This document shows positions 1 through 8,881 of a DNA stretch of 25,852 nt, in pieces. Both the position numbers and the translations under genes were made by a program. This DNA comes from a virus: positions 1 to 25,852 of IMG/VR virus record IMGVR_UViG_3300017714_000139; one strand, written 5' to 3'. Each line of letters begins with the position of its first letter. The first letter of the stretch is position 1. Under the pieces are notes generated by a model. That model worked only from the letters and a program-made list of their open reading frames with translations. It was not told where the DNA came from and ran no database searches.

Positions 1-2154
1 GTTTATAAAACAAGTGGTTGGGATTTAGGCAATAAAAACATAACAACAACAGGTACAATTTCAGGCACAATTAGTTTAGCGGCAGATTCAGTCAAAGATA
101 CAATGATTGATTTTGGTACAGGTTCAAACCAAGTATCAACAGCAGATATTCCAGAAGCAACAAATTTATATTATACAGATGCAAGAGCAGATGCAAGAGT
201 AAATGCAGGCTTTAGTGCAAAATCAACAGCAGATTTATCTGAAGGATCTAATTTATATTACACAAACGCAAGAGCTGATGCCAGAATAGCGGCGGCATCT
301 ATTAATACATTATCTGATGTTGATACAACAGGTATAGCAACAAATAAAACTTTAAAATGGAGTGGTAGTGCTTGGGTACCAGGAGATCCTGGACACTCAA
401 ATACAGATACGTTAACAGAAGGTTCAAGTAATCTTTACTTTACAAATGCAAGAGCAGATGCACGTATTGCCGCGGCAAGTTTAACAGCATTATCAAATGT
501 AGCAACAGTTTCAGCAAGTGATGACAACAAAGCATTAGTATATGATCATTCATCAACTTCATTTATATGGAGAGCACCAGCAGTTGCAGTAGCAAATTAT
601 TCAATTACAAAAGTTGCATCAAAAACAATTAATTCATTAGGAACAACATACGCCGCAAATGGTGTAGTAGCAACTAAAAATTTAACTGGAGTTAACACTA
701 GTTCAAAAGTACAATTAACATTTACAGTTGATATTGGTATAGTAAATCCAAATCTTTCAGCAAACAAATTTGCTGTAATAAAAGCAGTACAAGGAGATGC
801 ATTGTCATCTGGTTATGCTTCTACATTTGGTGGCGCTGGATCTCCAGGAACAATTTACGAAGGTGAAACAACTGGGTATGGTAGCAACGTGTTTACATTT
901 ACAATTGGTGATGAATCATCAATGGGTAACAACGGTGCTGTTGATTATCAAATTGTAATGAAATCACAATCAGGAACAATTACATCAATTGGTTTATCTG
1001 ATATTGATTTTTCAGCAACAGAATTTAGAGCTAATTTAATTGATACAATTGATGAATTAGCAGATACAACTATTTCAGGAAAAGCATCAGGAGACTATTT
1101 AAAATGGAATGGTAGTGCCTGGGTTAATGCTAATGACTTTAGTTTTGCAAGTGCAAGTACAAATCAAATTTTAAAATACAATGGTAGTAAATGGGTAAAT
1201 TCAGATGCAACTGGTTTAATGTCATTAAATGAATTATCTGATGTTAGTACAGCCGGTGTTGCAACAAACAAAATTTTAAAATACAATGGTAGTGCTTGGG
1301 TAGTAGCAGACGACAATTATGAAGATGGTATTGTTGACATAGTTGAAGATACTACTCCACAACTTGGCGGAAATTTAGATGTACAAACACATTCAATTAT
1401 TTCAACAGGTTCAAATGATATTGCAATTACTCCAGCATCAGGTAGAGCAGTAGTAGTAAATGGTGACTTAACTGTTACTGGTACAGCAACAACATTAGAT
1501 GTACAAAATATGACAGTTGAAGATCAATTAATTTCATTAAACAAATGGGATTCTGATCCAACAAACAATACTAACGATATTGGTTTTGTTATGTGGCGTG
1601 GTAGTGCCGATGAAGCAGGAGCAAAAGGTGATAACGTTGCAATGATTTGGGATGAATCAGAAGACAAATTTAGATTTGGTTATACAGCGGCAAACGGTAC
1701 AGAAACAGGACAAATTACTTTAACAGATATGGCAAATATTGAAGCCGACGTTGCAACACTTACAGCAACAGCGGCACGTTACGCTGACTTGGCAGAGATT
1801 TACGAATCAGATTCAAATTATGAACCAGGTACAGTAGTTGTGTTTGGTGGAGATAAAGAAGTTACTACAACAACAATATTAGCAGACCATAGAGTAGCAG
1901 GAGTAGTATCAACTAATCCAGCATACTTAATGAATAAAGATGCAGATGGTGTAGCAGTTGCTTTACGTGGTAAAGTTCCTTGTAAAGTAGAAGGTGCAGT
2001 TAAAAAAGGTGACATACTTGTAACAAATGCAAGAAGTGGAACAGCAACAGCACTAGCACCTGAAAGTGCAAACCCACCAGCTTGGTGTATAATTGGTAAA
2101 TCATTAGAGGAAAGCAACGACACTGGAGTTAAGATAATAAACGTTGTTGTGTAA
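1..2154 (+). CDS. Phage tail fibre / virion structural protein, repeat-rich (5' end outside window)
   Basis: The reading frame is open from the first base, so this is the C-terminal 717 residues of a longer protein; the ATG at 103 is internal. Near the left edge are three copies of NLYYTDARADAR-like repeats (bases 163-201, 250-288, 430-468). Further on are several copies of a W-rich unit such as TNKILKYNGSAWV (about 330-390, 1100-1130, 1165-1200, 1260-1310). Both repeat types are familiar from tail fibre and structural proteins of marine T4-like phages. The last 130 residues (from RYADLAEIYE) resemble a C-terminal domain found on many phage fibre-like proteins, possibly a folding/autoprocessing domain like Peptidase_G2; that link is inferred from overall pattern. 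It likely forms an external fibre or whisker. A radical SAM gene starts 6 bases after the stop. Confidence 0.8.
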   Translation, partial: VYKTSGWDLGNKNITTTGTISGTISLAADSVKDTMIDFGTGSNQVSTADIPEATNLYYTDARADARVNAGFSAKSTADLSEGSNLYYTNARADARIAAASINTLSDVDTTGIATNKTLKWSGSAWVPGDPGHSNTDTLTEGSSNLYFTNARADARIAAASLTALSNVATVSASDDNKALVYDHSSTSFIWRAPAVAVANYSITKVASKTINSLGTTYAANGVVATKNLTGVNTSSKVQLTFTVDIGIVNPNLSANKFAVIKAVQGDALSSGYASTFGGAGSPGTIYEGETTGYGSNVFTFTIGDESSMGNNGAVDYQIVMKSQSGTITSIGLSDIDFSATEFRANLIDTIDELADTTISGKASGDYLKWNGSAWVNANDFSFASASTNQILKYNGSKWVNSDATGLMSLNELSDVSTAGVATNKILKYNGSAWVVADDNYEDGIVDIVEDTTPQLGGNLDVQTHSIISTGSNDIAITPASGRAVVVNGDLTVTGTATTLDVQNMTVEDQLISLNKWDSDPTNNTNDIGFVMWRGSADEAGAKGDNVAMIWDESEDKFRFGYTAANGTETGQITLTDMANIEADVATLTATAARYADLAEIYESDSNYEPGTVVVFGGDKEVTTTTILADHRVAGVVSTNPAYLMNKDADGVAVALRGKVPCKVEGAVKKGDILVTNARSGTATALAPESANPPAWCIIGKSLEESNDTGVKIINVVV
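163..468 (+). repeat. Three NLYYT(D/N)ARADAR repeats in the fibre gene
   Basis: Copies of 13 codons lie at 163-201, 250-288 and 430-468. They encode NLYYTDARADARV, NLYYTNARADARI and NLYFTNARADARI. The DNA copies differ at synonymous sites, so the repetition is held at protein level. Such repeats are typical of trimeric phage fibre shafts. Confidence 0.85.
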
Positions 2155-2160
2155 AACACA

Positions 2161-3477
2161 ATGGTTGCTTTTACAAAAATTACCGAACCATATATTGATC
2201 CTAAAGATATAACACTAATTCAATTTGAACCATCTAGTCATTGTAATTTACAATGTGTAACTTGTTCTAGAACTAGTTATGATACACTATTACCTACAAA
2301 AATAGTTTTAAAACACCAACAGCACATTTCATTAGACTTAATTGAACCAATATTTAAAAACTTACCAAATTTAAAAAATGTTAAATTTGATGGAGATATT
2401 GGTGACTGTTTAATGCATCCACAACTAGATAAAATAATAGAAATAATAGTTAAACTACATCCTAAAATTAATATAAACTTACATACAAATATGGGCGGTG
2501 GCAAAGATGAAACATTTTTAAAAGTAATACAACATCCTAATGTTAATATTGTTGCTGGAGTAGATGGATTAAGAGATAATTGTTCAACATACAGACGAGG
2601 ATCATCATGGAAAACACTTGAAAAAAGGTTTAAAATGATTAAGGATCATGCTCCAAATAGACATCATTGGAAAATGTTAGATTTTGATTTTAATAGACAT
2701 CAACAAAAAGAAGCAATTGAATTATCTAAAAAGTATAAATTTCATAGTATGCTAATTTCTCCACCATACGGTGAAAGTAACAACACAGTAAATGAAATGA
2801 TTTTAGAATTTGAAAATAAAGAACGTACTGAAAAAGGAAAGAAAAGAATAAAATACCAACAGCGAGATTCTATTAAAACATTACACACATTTAAAGAAGC
2901 GGAAACAGATATTACATATGATGAATTTTTTGCTAAAAAAGAAAATCAAAAGATGAAAAGGAATATAGATACAAAAATGAATACTGTAAAAACAGGCCGC
3001 ACTCACAGTTGTCCATGGCAACAAGCAACATCTATACAAGTTATGAGTAATGGAACAGTATGGCCGTGTTGTTGGAGTAGTGATATGAATAAACTGTTTG
3101 AAATGTATCCTGATAAAGTTAGTAAAAAGATATTTTATTACAGTCAAAATATTGAGTTACAATATACAGCACAAGATTGGTCAGTGAAGTTAGGTAAGGA
3201 TTGGCAATCAAATATACAAGTTTCACAAAATAATTCATTAGCTGATATAATGTATTCTAAATCTTACAAACGATTAAAACGTTTATTAGAACCAAGAAAA
3301 GACAAATATAATATAAAGTATTGTACAAGTGCTTGTACAATTTTTTCAGAGAAAGAGTCAACAGGTGGTAAACTTTTATCAAGAACTATAGATGATAAAG
3401 ATAAGACAGATATTATTATAACTCATTCAGGAAATGATGAGTACGTATGGGGTAAAGTATACCCAATCAAAAAGTAA
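2161..3477 (+). CDS. Radical SAM protein with SPASM-like C-terminus (copy 1)
   Basis: This 438-residue protein has the radical SAM signature CNLQCVTC (C28, C32, C35), which ligates the SAM-binding 4Fe-4S cluster. Its C-terminal part carries extra cysteines: C284 in a CPWQ motif, C303/C304 in VWPCCW, and C388/C392 (YCTSAC), as expected for an auxiliary-cluster SPASM/twitch domain. SPASM enzymes usually modify peptides or proteins by radical chemistry; the substrate here is unknown. A paralogue at 17223-18470 is well over half identical in the first 200 residues, sharing IVLKHQQHISL-, KFDGDIGDC- and DFDFNRHQQ-type blocks. The start is 6 bases after the fibre stop with no clear Shine-Dalgarno, so it is probably read through from the fibre gene. 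It converges with the gene ending at 3483, with no visible terminator between. Confidence 0.85.
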   Translation: MVAFTKITEPYIDPKDITLIQFEPSSHCNLQCVTCSRTSYDTLLPTKIVLKHQQHISLDLIEPIFKNLPNLKNVKFDGDIGDCLMHPQLDKIIEIIVKLHPKININLHTNMGGGKDETFLKVIQHPNVNIVAGVDGLRDNCSTYRRGSSWKTLEKRFKMIKDHAPNRHHWKMLDFDFNRHQQKEAIELSKKYKFHSMLISPPYGESNNTVNEMILEFENKERTEKGKKRIKYQQRDSIKTLHTFKEAETDITYDEFFAKKENQKMKRNIDTKMNTVKTGRTHSCPWQQATSIQVMSNGTVWPCCWSSDMNKLFEMYPDKVSKKIFYYSQNIELQYTAQDWSVKLGKDWQSNIQVSQNNSLADIMYSKSYKRLKRLLEPRKDKYNIKYCTSACTIFSEKESTGGKLLSRTIDDKDKTDIIITHSGNDEYVWGKVYPIKK

Positions 3478-3482
3478 GTAAT

Positions 3483-4154
3483 TTATAGATAACGATTTTT
3501 AAGATCATCTTCACCACCCCATTTTAAAAACTCTTGAAAAGTTTTTATCCAGGTAAGCATATCAGCTTCCATTTCTTTACAATGGTAGTAGCTCATTGGT
3601 AATACAAAGTATGAATATTTTTCTTTAGAACGTAAATATTTTTTTTGCAATTCTTTTAGTTTAAGCATATCATTTTTAATTGCAAATACTATTTCATTAA
3701 TTTTTTCTTCGTTATGAAATTGTTTAACAAGCCAAATATAGTATTCATCATTAACTTCATACATAGCCATTATTTCTTGAATTTCATATTTTAATGCTCT
3801 AATTGGATTTATATTTTTTCTATATTTTATTAGTACTGATGGTATTTTCCATTCTGCATTGCACGTTTCTAATTTTTGCAACAATTTAAAATATTCATCT
3901 TCAAGCTCGTATCTTATATCTAAGTTTTGATCACTGGTCATTGTTTTAACAGCATCTTTTATTTTTTGTAAAATATTGTAATAACGTTCACGATCACTAG
4001 TTGGATAGGAATCTAAAACGTCATCAATATCGCTTTGAAAATGAAAATGTGGAATAATATATTCTAATATGTAATCAGTTATAAGATAATCCTTTTCGAA
4101 TTGTTCGAAAGTATGTGCTATTTTAGCCTGATCAAAATTAATAATTCTTGACAA
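3483..4154 (-). CDS. Uncharacterised 223-residue protein (TTG start)
   Basis: I do not recognise this protein. It is charged, rich in Lys, Glu, Tyr and Ile, with no signal peptide or membrane segment, and looks mainly alpha-helical. The start is TTG at 4154: the frame has a stop 15 bases upstream and no ATG in between, and an AAGGA Shine-Dalgarno lies 8 bases before it. It lies 17 bases downstream of the Nudix gene on the same strand and is likely co-transcribed from the late-type promoter at 4600-4607. Any functional link to Nudix hydrolysis is guesswork. Confidence 0.75.
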   Translation of the reverse strand: MSRIINFDQAKIAHTFEQFEKDYLITDYILEYIIPHFHFQSDIDDVLDSYPTSDRERYYNILQKIKDAVKTMTSDQNLDIRYELEDEYFKLLQKLETCNAEWKIPSVLIKYRKNINPIRALKYEIQEIMAMYEVNDEYYIWLVKQFHNEEKINEIVFAIKNDMLKLKELQKKYLRSKEKYSYFVLPMSYYHCKEMEADMLTWIKTFQEFLKWGGEDDLKNRYL

Positions 4155-4171
4155 TGTAGTAATCCTTTAAG

Positions 4172-4594
4172 TTATTCAATACTATTTACTATTGTATTTA
4201 ATTTTTTAACATTGTTTTTATCAAACAATGTTCTTCTAGCACCTTGGTGTAAAGGCTTAGGAAAATTATTAATAGTACACCATTTAAATGCTGTAGATTC
4301 GTGATTTATTTTTGGTGTAAATTCTTTTGGAGTAATGATAACAAAAGTATGATACATAAATTTTTCATCTTCACTTAGATAAACATCAAGTGGTTGTATT
4401 TTTAATATTTCTGGAACAAATCCTACTTCCTCTTTTATTTCTCGTTTAAGAGCTTGGATAGGTGTTTCGCCCATTTCTAATTTTCCACCCCAAAAACTCC
4501 ATTTGCCAGAATGACTAACTGAATTAGAACGTAAATTAAATATTATTCTTTTTGTGTCTTGTGCTAAAAAAGTAGCACCTACGGCATCATACAT
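4172..4594 (-). CDS. Nudix hydrolase
   Basis: This 140-residue protein has a complete Nudix box (G-x5-E-x7-REUxEExGU) at residues 37-59: G37, E43, R51, E52, E55, E56, G58. This motif binds the divalent metals that hydrolyse X-linked nucleoside diphosphates. The length is normal for a single-domain Nudix enzyme. The substrate cannot be told from sequence; candidates are oxidised dNTPs, ADP-ribose-type compounds or capped RNA. It has its own promoter octamer TATAAATA exactly five bases before the ATG, predicting a leaderless transcript. It sits between gp15 (upstream, same strand) and a 223-residue unknown. Confidence 0.92.
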   Translation of the reverse strand: MYDAVGATFLAQDTKRIIFNLRSNSVSHSGKWSFWGGKLEMGETPIQALKREIKEEVGFVPEILKIQPLDVYLSEDEKFMYHTFVIITPKEFTPKINHESTAFKWCTINNFPKPLHQGARRTLFDKNNVKKLNTIVNSIE

Positions 4595-4599
4595 ACAAG

Positions 4600-4607
4600 T
4601 ATTTATA
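4600..4607 (-). promoter_or_regulatory. T4-type late promoter octamer for Nudix gene
   Basis: On the minus strand this reads TATAAATA, a perfect match to the T4 late promoter -10 element. It is followed by CTTGT and the ATG at 4594. With usual late-promoter geometry the transcript would start at or next to the A of the ATG. Confidence 0.75.
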
Positions 4608-4621
4608 GTAGAAAAAAATTA

Positions 4622-5995
4622 CTAAATTCCTGTTAAATTTAGTATCCAATAACCTGGTTTATATTGACCTTGATAAGTGTCAATCCATTCTGTACCAGTC
4701 CATTTATATTGATAGCCTGTAGCAGTATTTGTAACATACTGTACAGTTGACTCATTTACACTAACGTCTAAACTTACTTCCCATTGTGTACCATTGAATT
4801 GTAAAATGTCATTTGCTGAAGCACTAACATTACCCCAGTTTGCAGTACCACCTGGAATATCACTTACAAGTAAGTAACGTTGTCCAGTGGCTTGATTAGC
4901 CAATGTACCGTCACCTGGATGATTTTTTGCAGGATCAATAATTTTTAGTACAGCAGTTTGCGTATTAGTTGGTAATGTTGCTGAGTCAATTGTAAAAATT
5001 AATTGATTATCATTAGTTGGATTATATGCAATAGTACCAACAATGTCTTGTGTAGAATCTTCTAGGTCTGATGATCTTCTTAATTTAAGTTTACTAGTAC
5101 CTGCTTGGAATTCTCCATATTGTTCAAAAAATTCTTTCCAAGCATAGTTTTCATTTACACCTGTGCTACTTAATAAACTAACAGTATTACCTTGTACACT
5201 AACCTGTGCATCTTGTGGTGTAATAACAATTTCTTCAAGTGTACCAAATTGATCAAAAAAGTCTGCCATATTTTTATCATAAACTAAATCGTCCATTGAT
5301 TCATCTAAATGAATTCTGTTTATAATTTGATTTATAATAGTTTGCTTTTTAACTTTTGCTGGAGGATTAATCCAAATTGGAACTTGGAATATTAGTGTAG
5401 CAATATCTAATTGTGTATCAACACCTTGTGGAACTGATCTTGATGACCATTGTATGTCAATTAATTCTACAACTGTTATATTTGTCCAATCTAAAGGATT
5501 TGTATTTGCTTGTAATTCAACTGTAGGATTAAACAATGTTAATACTTGTTCTAATAGTTGTAATTTTTGTTCTGTGTTTGAGCACCAAACGTCAACGTTA
5601 ATTGTTAAATCATATGGAACAGGCATATAACGTTCTACGGTATATGTATTACCTAGCTCTGCTGTATACTGGTCGTTCATAGAATCATATTTTCTCTCTT
5701 GAACTTGTTGTGCTGAAACTAATTTTGGATCGTGCCTACGTTCTCTTGCTACATTTAAGTTAGCAATATTACAAGTCATAAATGGTGTTGAATTAATTGC
5801 GTTTTCAGTATTACCACGTAATACATGAGCAACTAATCTAGACATATCTGCATAACGCATTGGTACAGTTTTATATACTTCAGATGAAGTACCACCTGCA
5901 TTCTTTTGTCCACTTTTTACTTGAAAGCCATTAAAGATACGTACAAATTGTAACAAGTATCTTCTTATTTGTTGATCATACCAAAATTGTGCCAT
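4622..5995 (-). CDS. gp15: T4 gp15-like tail sheath stabiliser / tail completion protein
   Basis: The N-terminus (FWYDQQIRRYLLQFVRIFNG, then VPMRYADMSRLV) aligns with my memory of the T4 gp15 N-terminus (FYNSSFRRY..., VPITYASKEHF). VERYMPVPYDLTINVDVWC and PIWINPP match later gp15 blocks. gp15 caps the tail sheath and tube and joins the tail to the neck. The protein has 457 residues against about 272 in T4. The extra 200 C-terminal residues are W-rich modules (NDILQFNGTQWEV, YQYKWTGTEWI) of the kind seen in the fibre gene at the left edge. Its start lies 5 bases after the gp14 stop, so the two are an operon; gp14 and gp15 are also adjacent in T4. Confidence 0.85.
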   Translation of the reverse strand: MAQFWYDQQIRRYLLQFVRIFNGFQVKSGQKNAGGTSSEVYKTVPMRYADMSRLVAHVLRGNTENAINSTPFMTCNIANLNVARERRHDPKLVSAQQVQERKYDSMNDQYTAELGNTYTVERYMPVPYDLTINVDVWCSNTEQKLQLLEQVLTLFNPTVELQANTNPLDWTNITVVELIDIQWSSRSVPQGVDTQLDIATLIFQVPIWINPPAKVKKQTIINQIINRIHLDESMDDLVYDKNMADFFDQFGTLEEIVITPQDAQVSVQGNTVSLLSSTGVNENYAWKEFFEQYGEFQAGTSKLKLRRSSDLEDSTQDIVGTIAYNPTNDNQLIFTIDSATLPTNTQTAVLKIIDPAKNHPGDGTLANQATGQRYLLVSDIPGGTANWGNVSASANDILQFNGTQWEVSLDVSVNESTVQYVTNTATGYQYKWTGTEWIDTYQGQYKPGYWILNLTGI

Positions 5996-6000
5996 ACCAT

Positions 6001-7836
6001 TTAATCCGTTTTAGGCTTAACTGCCTTACTTAATCCTTGTTGTTCCTTGCCGTCAGCATTATCGCTATTTGAATTTGCATTTTCAACAAATGTATTTAAT
6101 ATTCTGTTAGCCGCAGAGTACGTTCCACGCATATCATCTTCTATTTTAATGAATCTATTACCTACTTTTTTAAATAATCTATTTGGATTATAATCTGTTC
6201 TTAAAACATAATCACCATCATTTAATGAATTAGGAAAACTTGAACCAGTATGTGCTATTGCAATACCATTTGGTGGAGTACCATCTCCTGCATGGATACC
6301 AATTTTAGTAGCAAAACCAAATGCATCATTAGCCGAATCTCTACTTGAATGTAAAGCAATATCAACAGTTTCCCAATCATCTATAGTTGCACTATATTGT
6401 TTAAATGCAAATTTTAATCCACCTGTTGTATTTGGTTGTAACCAAATTTTGCCATTTGTGTTTGCTGAAGGTTGCGAAGAATTAATAGCAACGTCAACGC
6501 CAAGTAGTGTTGTTGTGGTTGAATCAGTTGCAATTTTAACCCATGAGCCATTTGAAACTTTTTTGTAATATGTTGAACCAACAGCACCATCAATACTTAC
6601 AACAGCATAATCGTTTGTAGGTGCATATGATGAAATAGGTGCTTTTGTTTGTCCATCTATGTTTGCGTTATCAACATGAGAAACTGCTTGACTAGACCAA
6701 GTAGTTCCATTGCCAACATACAAACCCCAATTTGTATTTGCTGTATCTAACCAAAGTGTTCCATTTGAAACACCAGTTGTTGGTTTAGTTGAACTTACAA
6801 GGTAATCAAATGTTTGCCAATTTGTATCTGTTGATTGATATAATTTAATTGATGCTTGGTTTGTTTGCCAATGTGCATAAACTTTTCCTGGTATATATTG
6901 ATCCGCTTTGTTAATATACAAGTGACTGTTTTCAACTCCTTTTTTAGGAACATCTGTTTGTGCTTGATTAACTATTGCTTCTGAAATATCAATTTCTGAT
7001 TGATAAGTTGAAATTAAATTTTTAAGATCATCTTTTTGTTCACCAGTACCAAGTATATCTGAAAATTCTTGACTATCTGTAATTGGAGTACATTTAACTC
7101 TCCAAATATGTGGGAACCAAGTTGGTGAATAACCTTCTGATCCTCTAGCGGCATCTTCAACAACATAATATCGATTCATTGCCATTGGACCTTCTGGATA
7201 AAATACTGACACTTCACCAGAGGCAGTACTTTTACTACCAGTTACAGTTTCACCTGCAATAAACACACCATCAGTAACCATTCTTAATACTTTGGCTTCT
7301 TGATTATAATTTACTACAGTTGCAGTTGCTCCACTTGATGCACCAGTTACAGTTTCACCTTTTCTAAATTTTTTTGCTGTTTTTGTTGCGAACTCTAAAC
7401 GTGCCATATCAAGCATCATGTCTTCACGTTGATGTGGCAGTTCTAATACATCACCACTCATTAACTTTCTACCCAATATGTTTACCATATCATTTAGATG
7501 GAAAGTTAAAAAGATTGTATCGTTAGATAAAAATGCACCAAATTGTGTTAAGTCAAATTCTGAATCAGCAACTTGGTATACTCCACGCATATCATATACA
7601 TCTGGATCATACTTTCTATCTCTATTTTCTAAAAATAATAAGTCTTGTATGTTAGTAGGTCTAACTACAGAATTATCAGGTTGTGTAGAATCAGTAGTAG
7701 ATGCTTGAGCATGAGGACCAAGGTATTTGTGTATGAATACACCAGTGCCGCCAACGTTAAAATGTTCGCGGATCACACGATCTATCATTTTGTAATCATT
7801 ACCTTTTTCTGGTTTCCATAAGCTGAGTCGTGGCAT
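6001..7836 (-). CDS. gp14: T4 gp14-like neck protein with large C-terminal insert modules
   Basis: Residues 20-300 follow the T4 gp14 pattern: IREHFNVGGTGVFIHKYLG, the LENRDRKYD region, then FLTFHLNDMVNILGRKLMSGDV and MNRYYVVEDAARG. gp14 with gp13 forms the neck that closes the head and docks the tail. At 611 residues it is more than twice the T4 length (about 256). One insert (about 150-215) has two GETVTG repeats. The C-terminal half carries W-rich modules at about 349-385, 396-437 and 455-497 that match, in the same order, modules inserted in gp18. The start has a Shine-Dalgarno-like AAAGG and a late promoter upstream. gp14 and gp15 are inverted relative to gp13 and gp18. Confidence 0.87.
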   Translation of the reverse strand: MPRLSLWKPEKGNDYKMIDRVIREHFNVGGTGVFIHKYLGPHAQASTTDSTQPDNSVVRPTNIQDLLFLENRDRKYDPDVYDMRGVYQVADSEFDLTQFGAFLSNDTIFLTFHLNDMVNILGRKLMSGDVLELPHQREDMMLDMARLEFATKTAKKFRKGETVTGASSGATATVVNYNQEAKVLRMVTDGVFIAGETVTGSKSTASGEVSVFYPEGPMAMNRYYVVEDAARGSEGYSPTWFPHIWRVKCTPITDSQEFSDILGTGEQKDDLKNLISTYQSEIDISEAIVNQAQTDVPKKGVENSHLYINKADQYIPGKVYAHWQTNQASIKLYQSTDTNWQTFDYLVSSTKPTTGVSNGTLWLDTANTNWGLYVGNGTTWSSQAVSHVDNANIDGQTKAPISSYAPTNDYAVVSIDGAVGSTYYKKVSNGSWVKIATDSTTTTLLGVDVAINSSQPSANTNGKIWLQPNTTGGLKFAFKQYSATIDDWETVDIALHSSRDSANDAFGFATKIGIHAGDGTPPNGIAIAHTGSSFPNSLNDGDYVLRTDYNPNRLFKKVGNRFIKIEDDMRGTYSAANRILNTFVENANSNSDNADGKEQQGLSKAVKPKTD

Positions 7837-7857
7837 ATTAATATCCTTTTACATTAG

Positions 7858-7865
7858 TATTTATT
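7858..7865 (-). promoter_or_regulatory. Late-type promoter octamer for gp14-gp15 operon
   Basis: The minus strand reads AATAAATA, one mismatch from TATAAATA. It would give a leader of about 16 bases that contains the AAAGG Shine-Dalgarno of gp14. It lies back to back with the sigma70-type promoter of the plus-strand gene at 7931. Confidence 0.65.
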
Positions 7866-7885
7866 TGTTTAAAAACCATACTTGG

Positions 7886-7913
7886 TTGACAAAACAAGCT
7901 AATTATGTATAAT
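7886..7913 (+). promoter_or_regulatory. Near-consensus sigma70 promoter (early) for the 316-residue protein
   Basis: A perfect TTGACA (7886-7891) and a perfect TATAAT (7908-7913) are 16 bases apart, predicting a start near 7920, about 11 bases before the ATG. This is an early-type promoter amid late genes. A second element, TATATATA at 7918-7925, sits exactly five bases before the ATG and could serve as a late-type start. Confidence 0.8.
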
Positions 7914-7917
7914 CGTG

Positions 7918-7925
7918 TATATATA
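7918..7925 (+). promoter_or_regulatory. Possible late-type octamer at leaderless spacing
   Basis: TATATATA differs from TATAAATA at one base and is followed by GCTAT and the ATG at 7931. The spacing equals that of six other genes in the window. AT-rich chance similarity is a real alternative here. Confidence 0.4.
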
Positions 7926-7930
7926 GCTAT

Positions 7931-8881
7931 ATGGAGAAGAAAAAATTGACAAATCAAGACTTATTAGACATTCCTGAGTTTTTAAAGCGACAAAGCGATA
8001 GTGATAAAGCTGAATCTAAACCTGTTGAAGCTGAAATTAAAGTAATAGAAGAGCCAAAACAAGAAGAAACACAAATAGCTAAAGAGCCAGAACTAGCCAA
8101 AGATAAGCCAAAGAAACCATCAATACAAGATCGTATGCGTACACGATTTTTTAGTATTATGGGCGACATACATGATGAATTTGAAAAAGTATGGGCAGAT
8201 AATGGCGATCCAAAAAAGTTTAAAGCATATAATTATTTTACAATAAACGACATTCCTGGTGCTTTTATGAAAATGATTATAGAAGATATTAATGTTGTTT
8301 TAGATGAAGAGCGTAAAGGATTAGAGTATAGAGAAATACCAAGAAATGAACGTACAGAATTACAAGAAGATTATGTAGAAAGTTTTGAATCATATACTAA
8401 AAAAGAAATGCAAACACATATTGCTTGGTGGGAGCGAGTAATTAAAGATTGTGAAATATGGAAAATTAATAAATTAAAATCACGAAAGCCAAGAAAATAT
8501 AAGCCACCATCAAAAGAAAAATTAGCTAAAAAAGTAAAATATAAATTAAAAGATGACGAAGTGAAACTAACGTCAGTTGACCCTGTTAATATCATAGGAG
8601 CTCATGGTTTAATAATATATAATAGCAAAACTAGAAAATTAGGAATATATGAAGCAACACATAAACATCACGGATTAACGTTAAAAGGAACATCTATAAT
8701 TAATTATGACCCAAATACATCAATACAAAAAACACTTCGTAAACCAGCTGAAGTATTGGAACGTGTGCATACAGGCGGTATACAAGCATTTAAGAACACT
8801 TTAGAGTCAATTAAAGCAACAGATGTGAAGCTTACAGGACGTTTAAATAGCGAAACTATACTGGTCCGTGTTTTTAACTAA
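7931..8881 (+). CDS. Uncharacterised 316-residue protein with FtsZ-tail-like N-terminal peptide
   Basis: I do not recognise the folded part. Residues 12-23 read LDIPEFLKRQSD, closely resembling the conserved C-terminal peptide of FtsZ (LDIPAFLRKQAD in E. coli). A stretch rich in Lys, Glu and Pro (about 24-65) follows and looks disordered, then a charged domain with conserved-looking blocks (RFFSIMGDIHDEFEKVW, HGLIIYNSKTRKLGIYEA). A lysine/proline-rich basic segment lies near 188-210. No membrane segment or signal peptide. The gene has a near-consensus sigma70 promoter and no Shine-Dalgarno, so early, possibly near-leaderless expression is likely. It lies between divergent gp14 and gp13. It may be a regulator or host-interaction protein, but a structural role is not excluded. 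Confidence 0.8.
   Translation: MEKKKLTNQDLLDIPEFLKRQSDSDKAESKPVEAEIKVIEEPKQEETQIAKEPELAKDKPKKPSIQDRMRTRFFSIMGDIHDEFEKVWADNGDPKKFKAYNYFTINDIPGAFMKMIIEDINVVLDEERKGLEYREIPRNERTELQEDYVESFESYTKKEMQTHIAWWERVIKDCEIWKINKLKSRKPRKYKPPSKEKLAKKVKYKLKDDEVKLTSVDPVNIIGAHGLIIYNSKTRKLGIYEATHKHHGLTLKGTSIINYDPNTSIQKTLRKPAEVLERVHTGGIQAFKNTLESIKATDVKLTGRLNSETILVRVFN

Noticed and set aside
1-2154. Diversity-generating retroelement target in the fibre gene
   Set aside because: No reverse transcriptase, template repeat or A-biased variable repeat pair is visible in the window.
1818-2159. Antisense open frame of 113 codons at the end of the fibre gene
   Set aside because: It overlaps a clear coding frame with recognisable domain sequence and lacks its own start signals.
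2140-2161. Separate promoter for radical SAM copy 1
   Set aside because: No octamer at the leaderless spacing and no sigma70 boxes are visible; read-through from the fibre gene is simpler.
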